Assembly (NCBI GenBank): GCA_010405405.1
Contig: MU004231.1
Span: 3,094,401 to 3,158,400 of the forward strand
Length of the DNA: 64,000 nt
Direction: 5' to 3'
From: Microthyrium microscopicum
Lineage: Eukaryota > Ascomycota > Dothideomycetes > Microthyriales > Microthyriaceae
The notes beneath the pieces are model-generated. The model searched no databases. It was not told where the DNA came from and was given only the letters and a program-made list of their open reading frames with translations. Made by a program: the position numbers and the translations under genes. Positions within the stretch are counted from its first letter, which is position 1, and the number at the start of each line of letters is the position of its first letter. Below are positions 35,360-47,057 of this stretch, piece after piece.

Positions 35360-36512
35360 ACTTTCACGTAAAAGAGCGACTGGATATAAAGGAGTGTTTA
35401 AAAAAGTATAAAATCACAAAAACAGATCTGAGCTGCACAATTACGTCGCCCGGCACTATTCCATACTTATAACAAAGCATATTCTTCCCAGCAAACTTGG
35501 CGAACTATACCCTAATTGCGATGCGCGTTCCTTCTTACCAGACGCGAAGTAATCTATATGGCATGTTCATATCCCGCATTGGACCACGCTTTCCTTCTCA
35601 AAAAGGTAAGTCGACCAAAGAACTGTAGTTCACTACCAGGATACCAATGTCGGTCATCCTCTGTATCGGGCAAATTTATAGACCGAGGTCGCGCGGGGAG
35701 TAGATTGCATTGGCAGGGCTACCACGCTCTCATTTGCCCACGGATAAATTGGTTTTCGAGCATTTGTTTGTCCGGAACATTGGCAAGCTCGATTTACTAA
35801 CAATTGAGCCTGGTTACTTGGCTTGCAAGCGAATATAGGGTACGGGTTTCCTGGTTATTGGCTCAACTGCTGATTGTAGATCGACACAGTGGTATACCGG
35901 AAGAGGCCCGGTCTGTCCGATCTTGTGATAGTGCTGGTAGATCTCCAAGCAGTGCTTCTGGCATTATGTGGCATGTAAGTTACCAAAAGTAGATATGTCT
36001 ATTAATATACAGCTAGGTCCCCTGCCTGTGGTGAGTTCGGCAACTGTAATACTTGGAAAATGGTGCGCCAAGAATATGATCAAAATAGAGGCGAGGTGTC
36101 GAATTGAGGTCATACAAAACGAAGTGCGCATGCGCCCAGCTTGTTGATCGTTTACGTATTCCATAGGCTCGATATATACTGAAAAAATTGTGAGCATGAG
36201 GAGTTCGCCTCTCGGGCAAAGGATCAAAGAATGGACAATAACCATGTCACAGCTCTATCAAAAATCTTTCTTAGAGCTTCGAGCACAATTATTGTACAAG
36301 TGTTTTTTTATTTTAAAATTTGCTTCACCCTAACCTTGCAGAAAAAGCACTATAGTATCAAAATCCCCTTTTTGTACATCTGAGGCCTCAAGAAGCCTGT
36401 TTGTGGTCGACCGCACTTGCACCTTTTTTCCCCTTCCGCTGCACCCAACATAGCAACACTGGCAGCCACTCCTCCCCGACAGTGTGAAAGAACGTCTAGA
36501 CAATACCCATGC
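35360..36512. other. Intergenic
   Basis: About 1.15 kb. The first 150 bases are the promoter side of the repeat-protein gene. Short frames at 35516-35992 (+) and 35964-36245 (-) show nothing recognisable. Confidence 0.4.
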
Positions 36513-39500
36513 CTAGTCCGAAGAAAGAGTAGCAGTCCATAGATCTTCGCGATCATATAGCTGATCCAGGACCTCAAACTCCTCTTCATCCTCGACATGC
36601 TCAAACATGCTGACAAGAGTCTTGAACACTCGACTGCATTTTGGCGCTGGACACTTGTAGATCTCGTCACCATGAGTCTCTCCAATGCAATGCTTCTTCA
36701 GACCAAACCAGGAGGTAAAGTTGGCCGAACAACGAGAGCAGATGGGCGGAGTGCCATGAATTTGATCAGCTTCACTACACTGCTGGATTTTTCGCGGTTT
36801 GGTAAAGTCCCCTTGGCGATCATACTTGCGCATGTGCAGATAAATGATGCCGGCTTGCACATTAGGTAGTCTGGAGCAACTTCCCGACTCGAGGTGATCG
36901 GCGTACTGGCTGTGACAGTGGAATCTCTCTGTGCAGAGCAGACATGTCACAATGAGTTCGATCAGCGATGGTGAACGATCTTCGATATGCGTGCTGTTGA
37001 CGTGTGGAGTGATAGGTACCTCGGTAGACGGTTTGATATTTTCTTTAGTAGGTTGCACGACGCTTTGAGATTTGACAGGTTCTGGCGCGCGAACAGAAAA
37101 GTCTTTCCGGCTTCCGGGAGCCTTCATGTCTCCGACAACTTCCTCAGCCACGACAAGAATATTTTTCTTCGGTGTAAAAGGTGGAGCATCGGCTCGTAGA
37201 GGGCTTGGTTGTCGTTCTGGAGGAGCGTTACCATCAGATGCGGCATAACCAATCTGTATGATCGTTTCTGTCGAGCTCTCGTTATCAGAGTCAATTGTGC
37301 TGCTGTGATCGTTGCAGGCGGGTCGTGGAGTACTGCTCTGAGACTTGTCAGTGGCAAGAGCATCTTCTCGAGTTATTGATGGAGATCCTAAATCCACAAG
37401 CTCAGAGGGAGTATCGCTTGCCACTGATTGGGTTGTTGGGAGACTGATGCTCAGGTATGCTTGTTCGCTAACTGGGCGTGTTGGTGTCTGTGTGGGCGAT
37501 TCTTGATCTTCCAGGTCGTGGTTGTCGAGAATGAAGTCAAAGCCAAAGGACTCCGCAATACCACCTAACGGCTGATCTACCAGGCTAGAATTTGACTTCT
37601 TATGAGAGTATGGGCTTGCTTTCAACGAAACGAGCAGCTCGGGATATCTAGTCTCAAAGGGCTCGTCGAAATCCAACAGGTCTCCCGCCTGTTGAAAAGT
37701 TGTAAATTCTTGGAAGGCGGTATCGAGTTCTTCAATAAGGACGGGAGTAGTGCCATGTACACTCGGCGGCTTGAAGTGGTCCTGAAATAGGTTAGCAATT
37801 AGCTACTGCGGAATCAAGCAGTTTAATAGGAAGCCATACCGTGGAAACTGCAGTAGGTTCAGCCCATCTAGAGGTTTCCAAGCCATTTCCCAAATTAACG
37901 ACTGGAATGGGGAATGAGATCGGAGCACGTTGAGGGCGCAAAGCATGAGCATGTATATCATCCACACAGATCTGACCAGAAATAACGCGAAATTCGAGAG
38001 CTTGAAGCTGATTCAATTGACCCTGGGTAAGAGCGTCTAGCTCAGCGCATGCTAGAATAGGCTGAAGCTGAGTAGCACCGGGATTAGCGATAAAATACTT
38101 TCTCAGACCACTGAAAAGAGTATTGACGCTGATTTGACTTTGCGAAGCATCATTCAGGACGATATCGGTGAGAGTTGCCATGGTCATTGGATGAAGCATT
38201 GGACCTTTCGATTGCGTGGTTTTGTTGGCCAACGTGATAGCACAAGCTACGGCTGGAGCTAGACTGCGGCCGAACTTCTTGAGATTGATATAGAGAAGGG
38301 CATCCTTATCTGCAGCTGGTTGAGGAACCTCGCGTGGAAAATGACCAAATAGGAGCATGTGCGAGAAGCATGTAGCCCGACTGTTGAAGGATCTTCTACA
38401 TTGAACACAACTGAACTTTGGAGGTTCTGGATGATTGGCACAACCAGTAGCCTTGTCAAAATATGGCTCACAACAAACATTGCAAAATCCAACCGCATGG
38501 CCAGATAACAGAACATGGAGACCGATCTCTTTGATCGTTCGAACCTTGATAGGACAACGGGGACAAGTGAACTTCAGGGGATGGTCGTCTTTGATATGCT
38601 GTTCCACTTGCCGAAGACGTGCGAATCGGTCTCCGCAGAGCTTGCAATGACTTCCGCAATGTCCACTGGATTCATAATGGTCCTCAAGCTTGTCATTGTT
38701 GGCGAACACGTGCTGACACAATTTGCACACGAGTTGCTGCGTATCACATGTCTTAGGCAGACTAGAAGAGGAGGGTAGAGCCGACGATAGTTGTAACGGA
38801 CACTGAGAGCCATTGATCAAGGACTGTGAGGAAGAAGTTGACGGCTTTGCTTCCATGGGCTTGTTTTGGATGATATTGTTCGGGGCGGCATTTGAAGACG
38901 GTGACGACTTATCCTCAGAATCTTGATTCGAAGAAGCCGAAACTGATGGAGACCGACCATTTTCGTTGTGCTCATTGGAGGTGACTGGCTTGGAGTGACT
39001 CTATAGTCTGTTAGTACAAGATTACAAAGGTTGTCGTTCTTGTGCGAATTGTGCGAATTTGATAGAGTGCGGTAGCTGCTATCATACACCAACCGAACCA
39101 TTCACTCTTCAATATCATCTCGCAAATGCCAGGTAATGGATATTGAGCTGGGCAGTGATTTATAAACAGGGAGTTCTTACCATACTGTGCTGCTGAATTT
39201 CCTTCTGGTGAGCGAACCAAGTACCGCAACGCTCACAGTTATAGCCACCATGGTTACAGACTTCATAATGCTCTTCCAGCTCGTCGAATGCAAAGAAGCC
39301 GCCATGGCAGGTCTTACAGCTGAATGGGTAATGCATATGGACGCGAACATGCTGCTCGTAGGCAGCGCGAGTTGGGAAGGTAAGGGTGCATTTCTGCTTG
39401 TTGGTACCGCTGCATTGGAAAGGCTCGCGGTTCGTAGTAGGAGGAGCCATATTTGGTGTTTGGATAGACACAGTGGAGGGAGATTGCGCAAGACCGCCCG

Positions 39501-40038
39501 TCTTTGACGTTGTTGACGAAGCGATAGAGGAGGAAGTTTGTGTGAGAAAGGGAGTGGTGTGTTGCTTATCGACAAGAGTCAAGGATTCCATGCTTTTGGT
39601 CAGCAGATGAAGTTGGTCAATGGGTGACAATTTGAAGCTAAGCTCATTAGCCTGGAAAGTGGCAATGGTCGATGTGGAAGGAGCAGGCTCGAAGTTGCAG
39701 GAATGAATTTGGCTCTCAAACTCAGTGTCGTTTGACGGGTCAAGAACGTGTTGGCAGACTGGACAGGTATAATTGCCACAACAAGTACTGGCCCGATGTG
39801 CCCGGCTCGAGTCGACACTGTCGAAGAGCGTGTCACACTGGGCACAGTAATAGTGCCAGTGGTTGCACTCTTCGAAGTGGGCATGTCGTTCCAAGTATGT
39901 ATGGAATCGACCCAGACACATCAGGCAGCCGACATGATGACCCTCTTGCAACAAATGGGCATCCAATTCGCCAATGCTATGATGCTGCTCGCTGCAGCTA
40001 CCACAGGCATATTGACCCCCGCGAGAAGTTGCACTCAT
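36513..40038 (-). CDS. Large multi-C2H2 zinc-finger protein, 1,095 aa
   Basis: Three exons, all in phase 0: 39181-40038, 37840-39000 and 36513-37781. Introns are 39001-39180 (donor GTAAGAAC) and 37782-37839 (branch GCTAAC, acceptor TTTCAG). Reading the three open stretches separately would break one protein into three pieces. Exon 1 holds a cluster of finger-like units (CGSCSEQHHSIGELDAHL, CLMCLGRFHTYLERHAHF, YCAQCDTLF, YTCPVCQHVL) and, after a Ser/Thr-rich linker, further fingers. Exon 2 has five or six more, and its second half is a finger-free region that may fold on its own. Exon 3 has a disordered acidic/Ser-rich part and three C-terminal fingers, the last being KCPAPKCSRVFKTLVSMFEH. Many fingers have irregular spacing and H..C ends. 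It is probably a nuclear DNA- or RNA-binding protein with unknown targets. Confidence 0.85.
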
Positions 40039-40464
40039 GGCTGCGGCTCAGCCAGTGAGTATGTTTTGAGTGACGAAGTGAACTGAACACTGAAAGAGAG
40101 ACAATAGCGTAAACACTCTGAGTGAGAATTCAGAGCGGAATTTGCAAGTAACAAGCGTTTAGACGTGAATGTTTTGCGTATATGTGCGTCGCCGCCAAGG
40201 AGCAATCGTGGAGTAATAAACAAACCCAAACCCGGGCAAGAGCAAGAGCAAGCAGGAGCCGCAAGCCGGTCTCGATCGACTTCCACTGTCTGCGAGGATC
40301 GAGGATCGAGTATCGTGGGCCGCTCTTGCCCCAGTTCAAACACGACTCTCCTTTCTTTCATTTTAGCAATGGTGCCTATTGCAGGCAGAGAAGCCTGGCT
40401 GCAGGTACCTAGCTCTTACATCTATACTGACACTGGTAGGAAACTCCTCATCTCCAGTCTCCTC
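40039..40464. other. Intergenic, promoter side of the zinc-finger gene
   Basis: About 430 bases. No gene seen; Arg/Lys-rich short frames on both strands are not convincing. Confidence 0.4.
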
Positions 40465-42217
40465 TTACGCTCTTTTGTTCTTTGAAGGATGTAGATACGA
40501 TCCAACAATACGATACCACGGCACACGGCCTCCCTCCTCATCTTCGGCATCATCGTCAAAGCTTTTCGCAATCTCATACTCCTTATTCCGAGCGTACACG
40601 TACCAAAACAGCCACACCACCAGCGTTCAGCAGCTCCGCGGAGACAACATAATGACAGATCCAGGCCGACGTGACCACATGTCTTTCAGCGCAAAGTTGA
40701 AGAATGCGAAACTGATAAGATCTATCAAGATGGTCAGCACATGCTGACAAACACAGAAGGACAACCATACGGCAACAAACGTGGGTGGAAGAAAAAAAAG
40801 CATCGTGACATCGGCTATGCGGCGCAATGAGAAACTGTCTTTCGCCGTATTAACTACAATTTTCTTCGAAATACTCGCGATCTCCTTCATATCGGCTCCA
40901 TCCTTGGCCATCATGGCGTTGGGCTTCATACTCGTGGCACTGTCCTGCTGCGCGATAAGACTCTACACGTAGGATATGGGATAAGTGGGGGTAGAGAGCT
41001 TGGAAGCTTATGGAATTGCTCACTATCTGGGATTGAGCCTGCACTATTTTCGAAAGATACGAAGCTCGCTCCAGCAGAGTCGAAAACCAGTTGCGCAGTG
41101 CGTGTATCTCATCTGAAAGGTGCGCAGCGCCAGCGGATTGTATAGGACCTAGCTTCGCCAGATCCTCATTCACTTCTATCAGATAATCGAAAAGTGCTGT
41201 TTGCAGTTTACTACTTTATTTCAAATGAGCAAACCTCGACGATACACGGTCAATCGCCTTGTCAAGCTACCGAGATCAGGCGCTTCTCGATTCGATTCAT
41301 CATCTATTTTCCACAGGTTATCGTCACGTCGGATATGTCTTTCAGACTCGATCTGCTTCATAGCATCCCTACAAGTCTGGAGTTGAGTGTTTATCATATC
41401 ATCTTTTGGAAAGGCTGAAACAAAGGGGACCATCGCTGGAAGTCCGGCAGCCAGTCTAAGATCCTTGATGCGAGTGACATGAGGTTTTCTACGTGGCTTT
41501 GCGCCAGTAGCCCATATGATATCTTTGGTTACGGAAGACTTCTTGTTGGAGGCCAGAGCCATGCTGAAGTAGGTCCCTTGGCCATGAGATCGGAACACGT
41601 ATCCTGGGGCGGTCAATAAGTAGTCACAGCAGCTCGCTTTCGAGAACTTACCAACGGAATAGTTGCCGGAATTTCCCTTTTGTGAAATGCAGACACGCCT
41701 CGATCTAGGGCTGACAACCACGAGGGAGCAAGACCAAACGAGTTCGACACTTCCTCAAATATTGTCTGGAAGGTAACAAGCGGAAGCATGAGATCTCCAT
41801 GCGGACCTCACTCGTCTAAGCAACTAACCCAATGTCAGTACAATCAGCCAGACTAGATGAATTCATTCCGATACCTACAGCAATTAGAAGCCCCTATGGA
41901 CATGTCCTCTTTGCTCTTGAGGAAGAAGCTGCGGAGTCTGATAGAACAGCATCCAGCAGATGCCATACGCAGCAACGGGAATCGAAGATCGTTACCTCAA
42001 CCCAAGTCGATATCACTCCCTCGCTGACGACCTTGTGTTCGAATATCAAATGCTCCGAATCGTAGATCGTAAGCAATGTGTAACTCGCGTCGGTGTAATC
42101 CGCGCTTGAAACCTACTTACCCCATCTTTTTCCCACAGTTCCAGAATGATTCATTTGCCCGGCTCCATCAAATGTTCCGTGGTCGGGTAGGAGCTGCTTG
42201 TACTCAGCATCAGCCAT
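40465..42217 (-). CDS. CorA-like Mg2+ transporter family protein (fungal), C-terminus disrupted
   Basis: ATG 42217 opens a first exon to 42121 (donor GTAAGTAG). Later exons follow within 41894-42076 and 41221-41721, the latter with an intron GTAAGTTC..CGCCCCAG near 41600-41653, then about 40977-41173 and about 40795-40969. The helical region QAQSQI..LIAQQDSATSM and the membrane-proximal FFLPPTFVAV identify the fungal CorA-like family, in which a long helical soluble part leads into two C-terminal membrane segments. The end is odd. After the first membrane segment, the second one (pattern like AWICHYVVSAELL) and the tail with LVVWLFWYVYARNKE lie in different frames, and an in-frame TGA falls near 40627. 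The tail frame stays open to 40465. Either the C-terminus has suffered small deletions, or splicing is unusual. The usual GMN-type loop is not evident. The N-terminal exon borders are uncertain. Confidence 0.6.
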
Positions 42218-43017
42218 TTTGAGCGGTGAGAGCTTTTGGCATATCGAGCCAACTGTTGACAATGAGATCAACCAGTCTGATTTATGTATGAATAATAATG
42301 GAGCGAAGTTGGAGTCTTGACGCGACGCCGATCGATCTCGTAAATCTACCAGCTTGGCATTGAGAAAAAAAAGAAAATAAAAGGGGAAAGCAGCACAGCC
42401 AATCACTGTGCGCGAATCTCAGCCTCAGCCTTGCTGTCCTGTTTGCCGTAGTGAACGCATGTATTCAATTGCTCTTTTGTGCTGGAGAAATACTGAACAG
42501 AACATGGGGTTTTCCAGGTTTCACTGGGAATTACTCCTTGCTACCGCCGATTTCGGTGCCTAGCTCACCGTATATCAGTCACTTTTCTAACTTGGCAGCC
42601 TAATGGCTCGTTGTACACCAAACGTGTGCGCCCATTGTAGAACACCAAGATTTTCATCGTCCAGAAATTTCCGTCGGCTTACATAGGCCACGAGGCGTCT
42701 ACGCCCCTGGTAGCAATGCAGCTTATGCTTGGATATGAGCTCGTAAGCGCACATTGCGCTTCTCGGAAACTCGGATCTATTGAAGTTGTACCGTTTGGTA
42801 TGGCTGTTCTGAAAGCTATGGAGCTTCATCGGAGCAATCATCATAAGATCTTATTCTTGGCATGAAAGAGACAGAACAGTAGGGACAATTGAAGTCTTCG
42901 CTACTTCCATCTTGATGTCTATAAAAGGGATGGAAAGACAGTGAGATTTGGGAACGTCAACCTCAACAACAACTCAACAACACACTTGTATCTTCAACCA
43001 AATCTCAAACTATCAAA
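42218..43017. other. Intergenic between divergent genes
   Basis: About 800 bases. A good TATA box (TATAAAAGGG, about 42920-42929) lies roughly 90 bases before the next start codon. The leader after it is CA-rich, as is typical of highly expressed fungal genes. Nothing else is seen. Confidence 0.5.
42920..42929 (+). promoter_or_regulatory. TATA box of the small cysteine-rich secreted protein gene
   Basis: TATAAAAGGG about 90 bases upstream of ATG 43018, followed by a leader rich in CAAC repeats. Confidence 0.6.
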
Positions 43018-43392
43018 ATGCACTTCTCCTACGCCGCGGTCTTCTTGGGCCTCCTCTCCATGGGAGTGCTTGCCGAAACTGCCGAAATCTACCAAGGTGT
43101 ACGTTTCCCCTTCCCTTGTTGACTCCTCAACCTTCCTGAAAGAATTTATTGATACTGATCGGAATAGACCTGCAAAGTCGCAACCGGTAAATGCGCCGTC
43201 CACTCTCCTCCCGGACCCGGTCGTCCGATCACGACTGTTAAGAATTGTCCCGCCCATGGTCAGCCCCACCATGTAAGTCTTTGATATAATCTGGTATTGT
43301 GGAACAAATGAAAGTTAATTGTTGTAAAGTGCACCGCTGATGGTCGTGCTTGCAACTGGAGCACTACCACTGGGAAGGTTGTGTGCTCCTAG
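43018..43392 (+). CDS. Small secreted cysteine-rich protein, 82 aa
   Basis: Three exons, all phase 0: 43018-43098, 43168-43272 and 43330-43392. Donors are GTACGT and GTAAGT. The first 19 residues (MHFSYAAVFLGLLSMGVLA) are a signal peptide. The mature part of about 60 residues has exactly six cysteines (TCK, KCA, NCP, HCT, ACN, VCS), enough for three disulfides, and a central Pro/Gly-rich loop. A close TATA box and CA-rich leader suggest strong, possibly stage-specific expression. The size and cysteine content fit candidate effectors or secreted defensin-like proteins; no family is recognised. The gene is visible only after splicing. Confidence 0.75.
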
Positions 43393-44182
43393 AGCCTCAC
43401 TGGTTAGAAAATAGCGAAGCTTTTGGTGGACGTACACGCTGAGAGATGAACTGAGAGAATAGAAGGGCTTCATTCGTTTATGGCTATAGTCAGAAGAGTT
43501 ATATAGAATAAAACCAAACATTGCCGGCAAATCTGCGGAGTTATCCGATATCTCTGTGCTATAGCTTGCTTCGCACGGTTTACTCTGCCTTTCCATGACC
43601 CGGGAAGACGAGGAGCTCCAGTGACACCGTCGTACGAGGAACAGTTCGCCCAGGTCTGATGTTACTGCTACTGATGCCATAGTAGACGTTAATTGGCCAG
43701 ACCTCCATAGCGCCCAATCGATGAAGCCTTGCCACATAGCATGCTCGATTTCCTGACCAATAGAATACTGGCGCAATCTTGAATGTCCAGTCATAAAAGA
43801 AGGCACAAGGCGAACGCACTCTACACTGCCTTCTAATTCAGATATAAGAGGAATTCTGGTTGAAGGGTCCAAGCAAAGTCCGATTGAAGGACCCGGGGGA
43901 AGCTCTAGTGCACTGTGGCCAATCAAAACTTTGATCCAAATGCTTCCTTCCATCATCAAGCCAATCACAAAAGGGGAAGAATTCGCCACCAGTTCTTATT
44001 GGTGTAGAGCCATCGTACTTGGACAGGCATAGGCATAGCCTGACCGGTGTTGACCATTGCCCATACTGAGACCGATGGGCATATAAGGAGCTTTAATAGC
44101 CTCCAAAAGAAGATTCTCCGTTCTCATCTTCCTCCAATTCATCACATAATACTAGTTTTCTCACAAACCAAACACCTTCACC
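43393..44182. other. Intergenic (a minus-strand open stretch is not supported)
   Basis: A 224-codon open stretch runs leftward at 43315-43989 but begins with GTG, overlaps the last exon of the small secreted gene and shows no motif. The 60 bases before 44183 contain a short CA/TC-rich leader. Confidence 0.35.
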
Positions 44183-45067
44183 ATGCAACACCAAGCACTC
44201 TCTGAAGAAGACAGCCAGAGTCGCAAGTCCTACTATGCCATGCTCCATGAATCCATCGACAGCGAAGCAGCTGCCGGCAACGACAACACCCTCGATGTGA
44301 CTATCGGCAGCGGTATCTACGCTACGCTGGCCCGCTGTGCCATCTCCAATGACAGCCCTGCCGCTTTTGACTTTGAAATGCGCAGCTTGGCGTACACCAC
44401 GTATCAAGCGGCCAAAAACTACGACTGGAAAAATCCAAAGCAAGAACGTCTAGTCTTCTTGCTCCTCCAGGCCAAGAACATTGGCACGCTGAATCGAAAA
44501 TACACCGACAATGCTGGTAATGTGTTCAGTGAGGCTGCGCAGACTTCGAATGGGGCCAGGATCTTTGCGGACATGCCGTTTTTCGTGGAAGATTTCCTGC
44601 ACATGTGGGTACGGGATCTGTCCAGTCTATCGCCAGAGCAGAGACGCGATTTAGCGGCATTCATGGCAAAGCTGGTGTCTGTTGGTTTCTCGGACAAGCT
44701 TGCTGTTGTAGGGCTGTGGCTTTTTCGACGAGTCTTTGAGAGTCCTGTTCATGAGCTTGACGGTCCTGCTTTGCATTGGATGGAAGCTGTGTCTGCTTGG
44801 TACATGTACGCTGGGCATAAGCTAATGTCACTTTGTGGATCTGACTTCAGTGACATGCCCGAAGAGTTCGCTGTTCCAGGAGAGCTGGCGCAGGCAGCTG
44901 GAATTGAGGGCACCGGTTTCTCGGTTGCTCGATGGAAGTTTTGGCAAGAGAGGGTGAAGGAGATTTGTCGAACACTTCCTTTGGGAATTGAGAATGAAGT
45001 TGCATTGCCGCCGCAGTCCTTGTATGGGCTTGCAGAATTGGAGCCTCTCTTCTTTGGAACACATTGA
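44183..45067 (+). CDS. DUF3632-type fungal protein
   Basis: A single-exon protein of 294 residues from an ATG in good context (ACC ATG). It is all-helical with no signal peptide or membrane segment. The layout of a central W/F-rich helical block (GARIFADMPFFVEDFLHMWV, then a polar helix and FMAKLVSVGFSDKLAVVGLW) is that of DUF3632 proteins, which are expanded in ascomycetes and have no known biochemical role. The match is by pattern, so moderate confidence in the family and high confidence that it is a gene. Confidence 0.75.
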   Translation: MQHQALSEEDSQSRKSYYAMLHESIDSEAAAGNDNTLDVTIGSGIYATLARCAISNDSPAAFDFEMRSLAYTTYQAAKNYDWKNPKQERLVFLLLQAKNIGTLNRKYTDNAGNVFSEAAQTSNGARIFADMPFFVEDFLHMWVRDLSSLSPEQRRDLAAFMAKLVSVGFSDKLAVVGLWLFRRVFESPVHELDGPALHWMEAVSAWYMYAGHKLMSLCGSDFSDMPEEFAVPGELAQAAGIEGTGFSVARWKFWQERVKEICRTLPLGIENEVALPPQSLYGLAELEPLFFGTH

Positions 45068-45671
45068 CGACTTGAATGTACTTGCTGACTTGGTTCTTCA
45101 TATGAGCAAGATAGCCACATATTCTATAGGAACATTCAAAACCAAAATTTCAAGCAGCTCAATCATGTAGTTTCTAGTATGATGCCAAGTATATACCTGC
45201 AGATCCAAAACTTTTTGACGCCAAGAATTGTGTAAGGCTCTGCGACTCAACGCCATGAATAGAGCTCCAGCCTTGATATCCCAGCTTCGCTGAGCATCAG
45301 GCCTTGGCATAAGCGCGCGCAAGTCATGGCCAGCTTGGAAGTATATCATTGCCATATATGATCTCTGAACCTCCGATCATACTGAGGTTACTGAGGGGTT
45401 AGTTATTTTCACATGGATTCGTAAGTGGTAAGTGGAGCCATTTGAGTAACGCCAGATCGCGTGCAGATGACGCCTTAAGACCCTGAACCAGAGTGACGTG
45501 AGCGTGAGCTTGGTGGCACAACATCATCAAATAGCAATCAAGAAAGAGTTCTTCCTTCAAAAGTAATTTCACACCAGCTCTGCTCTGACAGAAGAACCAT
45601 CCCGCTGCGCACACGATATCGACTTGAGGACTCTCTCAGCCTTATTTGATCAGCCAATCACATCGAGCGAA
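45068..45671. other. Intergenic
   Basis: About 600 bases between two plus-strand genes. Short minus-strand frames (45098-45355, 45399-45614) show nothing recognisable. Confidence 0.4.
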
Positions 45672-46937
45672 ATGCCTCCAGCAGCATTTGAGGTTCAGCC
45701 AGTTGGCGCTCAACCAACTGGACAGCCTGGTGAAGTATCGAGCTCCAAGCAGCAGCCGCTGAAGCCACTGAAGCAAACCGGCGTAATGGACAACTACGAA
45801 CACTTCGACGTGACCCCCGTTATTGGTCGCGAATTCCCCAAGGCCAGCCTCGTCGAATGGCTCAATGCACCAAATTCCGATGCTTTGATTCGCGATCTTG
45901 CGATCACCAGTGCGTCTATTCAAAGCTCCTAAAATGCCAATAGCCGCTGCTAATTTGGCCATAGTCTGCGAACGCAACGTGGTCTTCTTCCGCGCTCAGA
46001 ATGATCTGACCAATGACTTGCAGAAGGAGCTCATCCTGCGACTCGGTAAACTTTCTGGTCGACCAGAGACATCTGGCCTTCACATCCACCCCTTGCTCAA
46101 CAATGAGCGCGAAGGTGGTGGCTCAGACCCTCAGATTAGCTCCATCAGCTCCGCACAGCACCAGAAATTCTACGATCGCAAAAATCAAGCTCAGATTGCG
46201 GCAAGTGGAGCAAAGTGGCATAGCGATATCTCGTTCGAAAAGGTTCCAGCAGATTTCTCATCCCTCCGTTTGGTGAAGCTACCATCAACTGGCGGCGGTA
46301 AGTCAAAACAGACGAGCATCCTTTTTTCTTGCTGACAGACTGTAGATACACTTTGGGCCTCTGGCTATGAGATATATGATCGTATTTCGGAGCCGTACCA
46401 AAGGTTCCTTGAGGGTCTCACAGCCACGGCCGAGCAGCCAGAATTCGGGAAGGTCGCGGAGAAAGGTGGTTTCAAGCTGTATGAGAAGCCTCGCGGTGCA
46501 ATCGAGAATGTCGGCTCTGAGTTGAAGGCAATTCATCCCGTGGTCCGTACACATCCAGTGACAGGATGGAAGAGCGTATATCCCATCGGCTCGCATATCA
46601 AGCAGATCAACGACGTGACCGAGGACGAAAGCAAAACACTTCAGAATTGGTTCCTCGACTTGATTACGAAGAACCACGATCTCCAGGTTCGCTTCAAATG
46701 GCTCAACTCTAATGATATTGGTCAGTCTCAAACCACTAAGACAAAAATTGACCACTTACTTACTGACCACCAACAGCTATCTGGGATAATCGTTGCACTT
46801 TCCACACGGCAACCCTCGACTATGATGGCTTGGGCGAGCGCTATGGAAACCGTGCGGTTGGCGTTGGCGAGCGACCTTTCTATGATGCAAACAGCACTTC
46901 TCGCCGCGAAGCGTTGGACCTTTATCGGCAGAACTAG
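45672..46937 (+). CDS. TauD/TfdA-family Fe(II)/2-oxoglutarate dioxygenase
   Basis: Four exons with matching phases: 45672-45909, 45965-46297, 46346-46720 and 46777-46937, giving 368 residues. The iron-binding His and Asp are in GAKWHSDISFE. The distal His is in NRCTFHTATLDYDG, followed by the Arg (GERYGNRAVG) that should hold 2-oxoglutarate. The N-terminal lead GREFPKASLVEWLN and RNVVFFRAQNDL are typical of fungal relatives of yeast Jlp1, a sulfonate/taurine dioxygenase that releases sulfite for sulfur supply. Length fits the family. The substrate is not determined by these motifs; alpha-ketoglutarate-dependent xanthine or herbicide-type dioxygenases share them. It is probably cytosolic, as no signal peptide is seen. 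Confidence 0.87.
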
Positions 46938-47057
46938 GTGCCTTGGAATGAAACCAACCGTCTGAACTGTCAGGCAGGTGCTCAAAAATGAGCAGGAATT
47001 GCCTCAGCAATGCCAAATTTATGTAGCAATACCATTCAATTCTCGATATCACCTGTC

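Noticed and set aside
43315-43989. 224-codon minus-strand frame
   Set aside because: It starts with GTG, overlaps the last exon of the small secreted gene, and has no motif or splice continuation.
44093-44443. 116-codon minus-strand frame
   Set aside because: Antisense of the start of the DUF3632 gene.
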